The translations under genes were made by a program, and so were the position numbers. From Pedosphaera sp. (GTDB lineage: Bacteria; Verrucomicrobiota; Verrucomicrobiia; Limisphaerales; UBA9464), in the NCBI GenBank assembly GCA_009695405.1, contig SIAZ01000075.1:1-14013 (forward strand): a DNA stretch of 14,013 bases, given 5' to 3'. Of the stretch, positions 13,883 to 14,013 are shown piece after piece. Under the pieces are notes generated by a model, which made no database searches, was not told the DNA's origin, and saw only the letters and a program-made list of their open reading frames with translations. Each line of letters opens with the position of its first letter. Position 1 is the stretch's first letter.

Positions 13883-14013
13883 TCAATTCGCGGAAAGAAA
13901 TGTGTCTAAAAGGTGAGTAAGCAGGGCTGGGTTTTCGTCCAAGACAGCCTGCCTGAATTGATCCGTCCCGCTGAACTTTCCTTCTTCTCTCTGACTGAAC
14001 GCTTGGCCCAGAT
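13883..14013 (-). CDS. Possible C-terminal end of an unidentified protein (cut by window edge)
   Basis: A minus-strand frame enters from the right edge and ends at a TGA (13883-13885). Its last 42 residues include LGQAFSQREEGKFSG and LDENPALLTHLLDTFLSAN, an amphipathic, protein-like composition. I do not recognise a family. It is not the C-terminus of Ffh, the gene often upstream of rpsP. The plus strand has a competing frame (a possible GTG at 13913 reading GWVFVQDSLPELIRPAELSF), so the strand is uncertain. The stretch 13770-13882 shows no other feature. Confidence 0.3.
   Translation of the reverse strand, partial: LGQAFSQREEGKFSGTDQFRQAVLDENPALLTHLLDTFLSAN

Noticed and set aside
13883..14013. 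Ffh (SRP GTPase) C-terminus upstream of rpsP
   Set aside because: Ffh is often next to rpsP, but the partial frame lacks the Met-rich M-domain character, so I left it unidentified.

Overview
The window looks like a chromosomal stretch of a Gram-negative bacterium of the PVC group, most likely Verrucomicrobiota. This is inference from gene content. There is an LPS-export permease and an outer-membrane barrel protein, so the cell has an outer membrane. There is a decayed PEP-CTERM gene, a PhoPQ-activated-pathogenicity-related (PqaA-type) lipoprotein, and a general lack of Shine-Dalgarno sequences. No species can be named from the sequence alone.

Layout from left to right. Positions 3-209 hold the last codons and right end of an IS66-family insertion sequence. 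On the minus strand follow an SppA-type signal peptide peptidase (303-1511) and then a two-gene unit read leftward, an LptF/LptG-family permease (3616-5052) followed 9 bp later by a GAF-GAF histidine kinase with no receiver (1876-3606). Divergent from the permease is the alpha half of a two-subunit class I [4Fe-4S] fumarase (5135-6013, plus). No beta subunit lies beside it. Next comes about 1.1 kb without an intact gene. It holds the frameshifted remains of a PEP-CTERM protein on the minus strand (about 6060-6836) and two terminator-like hairpins on the plus strand. Plus-strand genes for the PqaA-type lipoprotein (7162-8616) and a UbiA/EboC-like membrane prenyltransferase (8817-9677) follow. 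They converge on minus-strand genes for a MetA-like outer-membrane protein (9700-10584) and a TrmN6-like methyltransferase (10654-11502).

The right end is the conserved translation cluster rpsP-khpA-trmD-rplS on the minus strand (13684 down to 11992). The usual rimM gene is absent; 88 bp stand in its place. Within them, 2 nt upstream of the trmD start codon, the mRNA strand carries a canonical G-quadruplex motif. A perfect 16-bp stem hairpin follows rplS. A partial reading frame may run off the right edge.

Most genes are ordinary housekeeping or envelope functions. The points most worth a second look are the G-rich trmD leader, the orphan fumarase alpha subunit, the near-leaderless promoter-like boxes before fumA and sppA, the EboC-like prenyltransferase lacking a second Asp motif, and the decayed PEP-CTERM gene. 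I found no CRISPR array, tRNA, rRNA or clear defence system.
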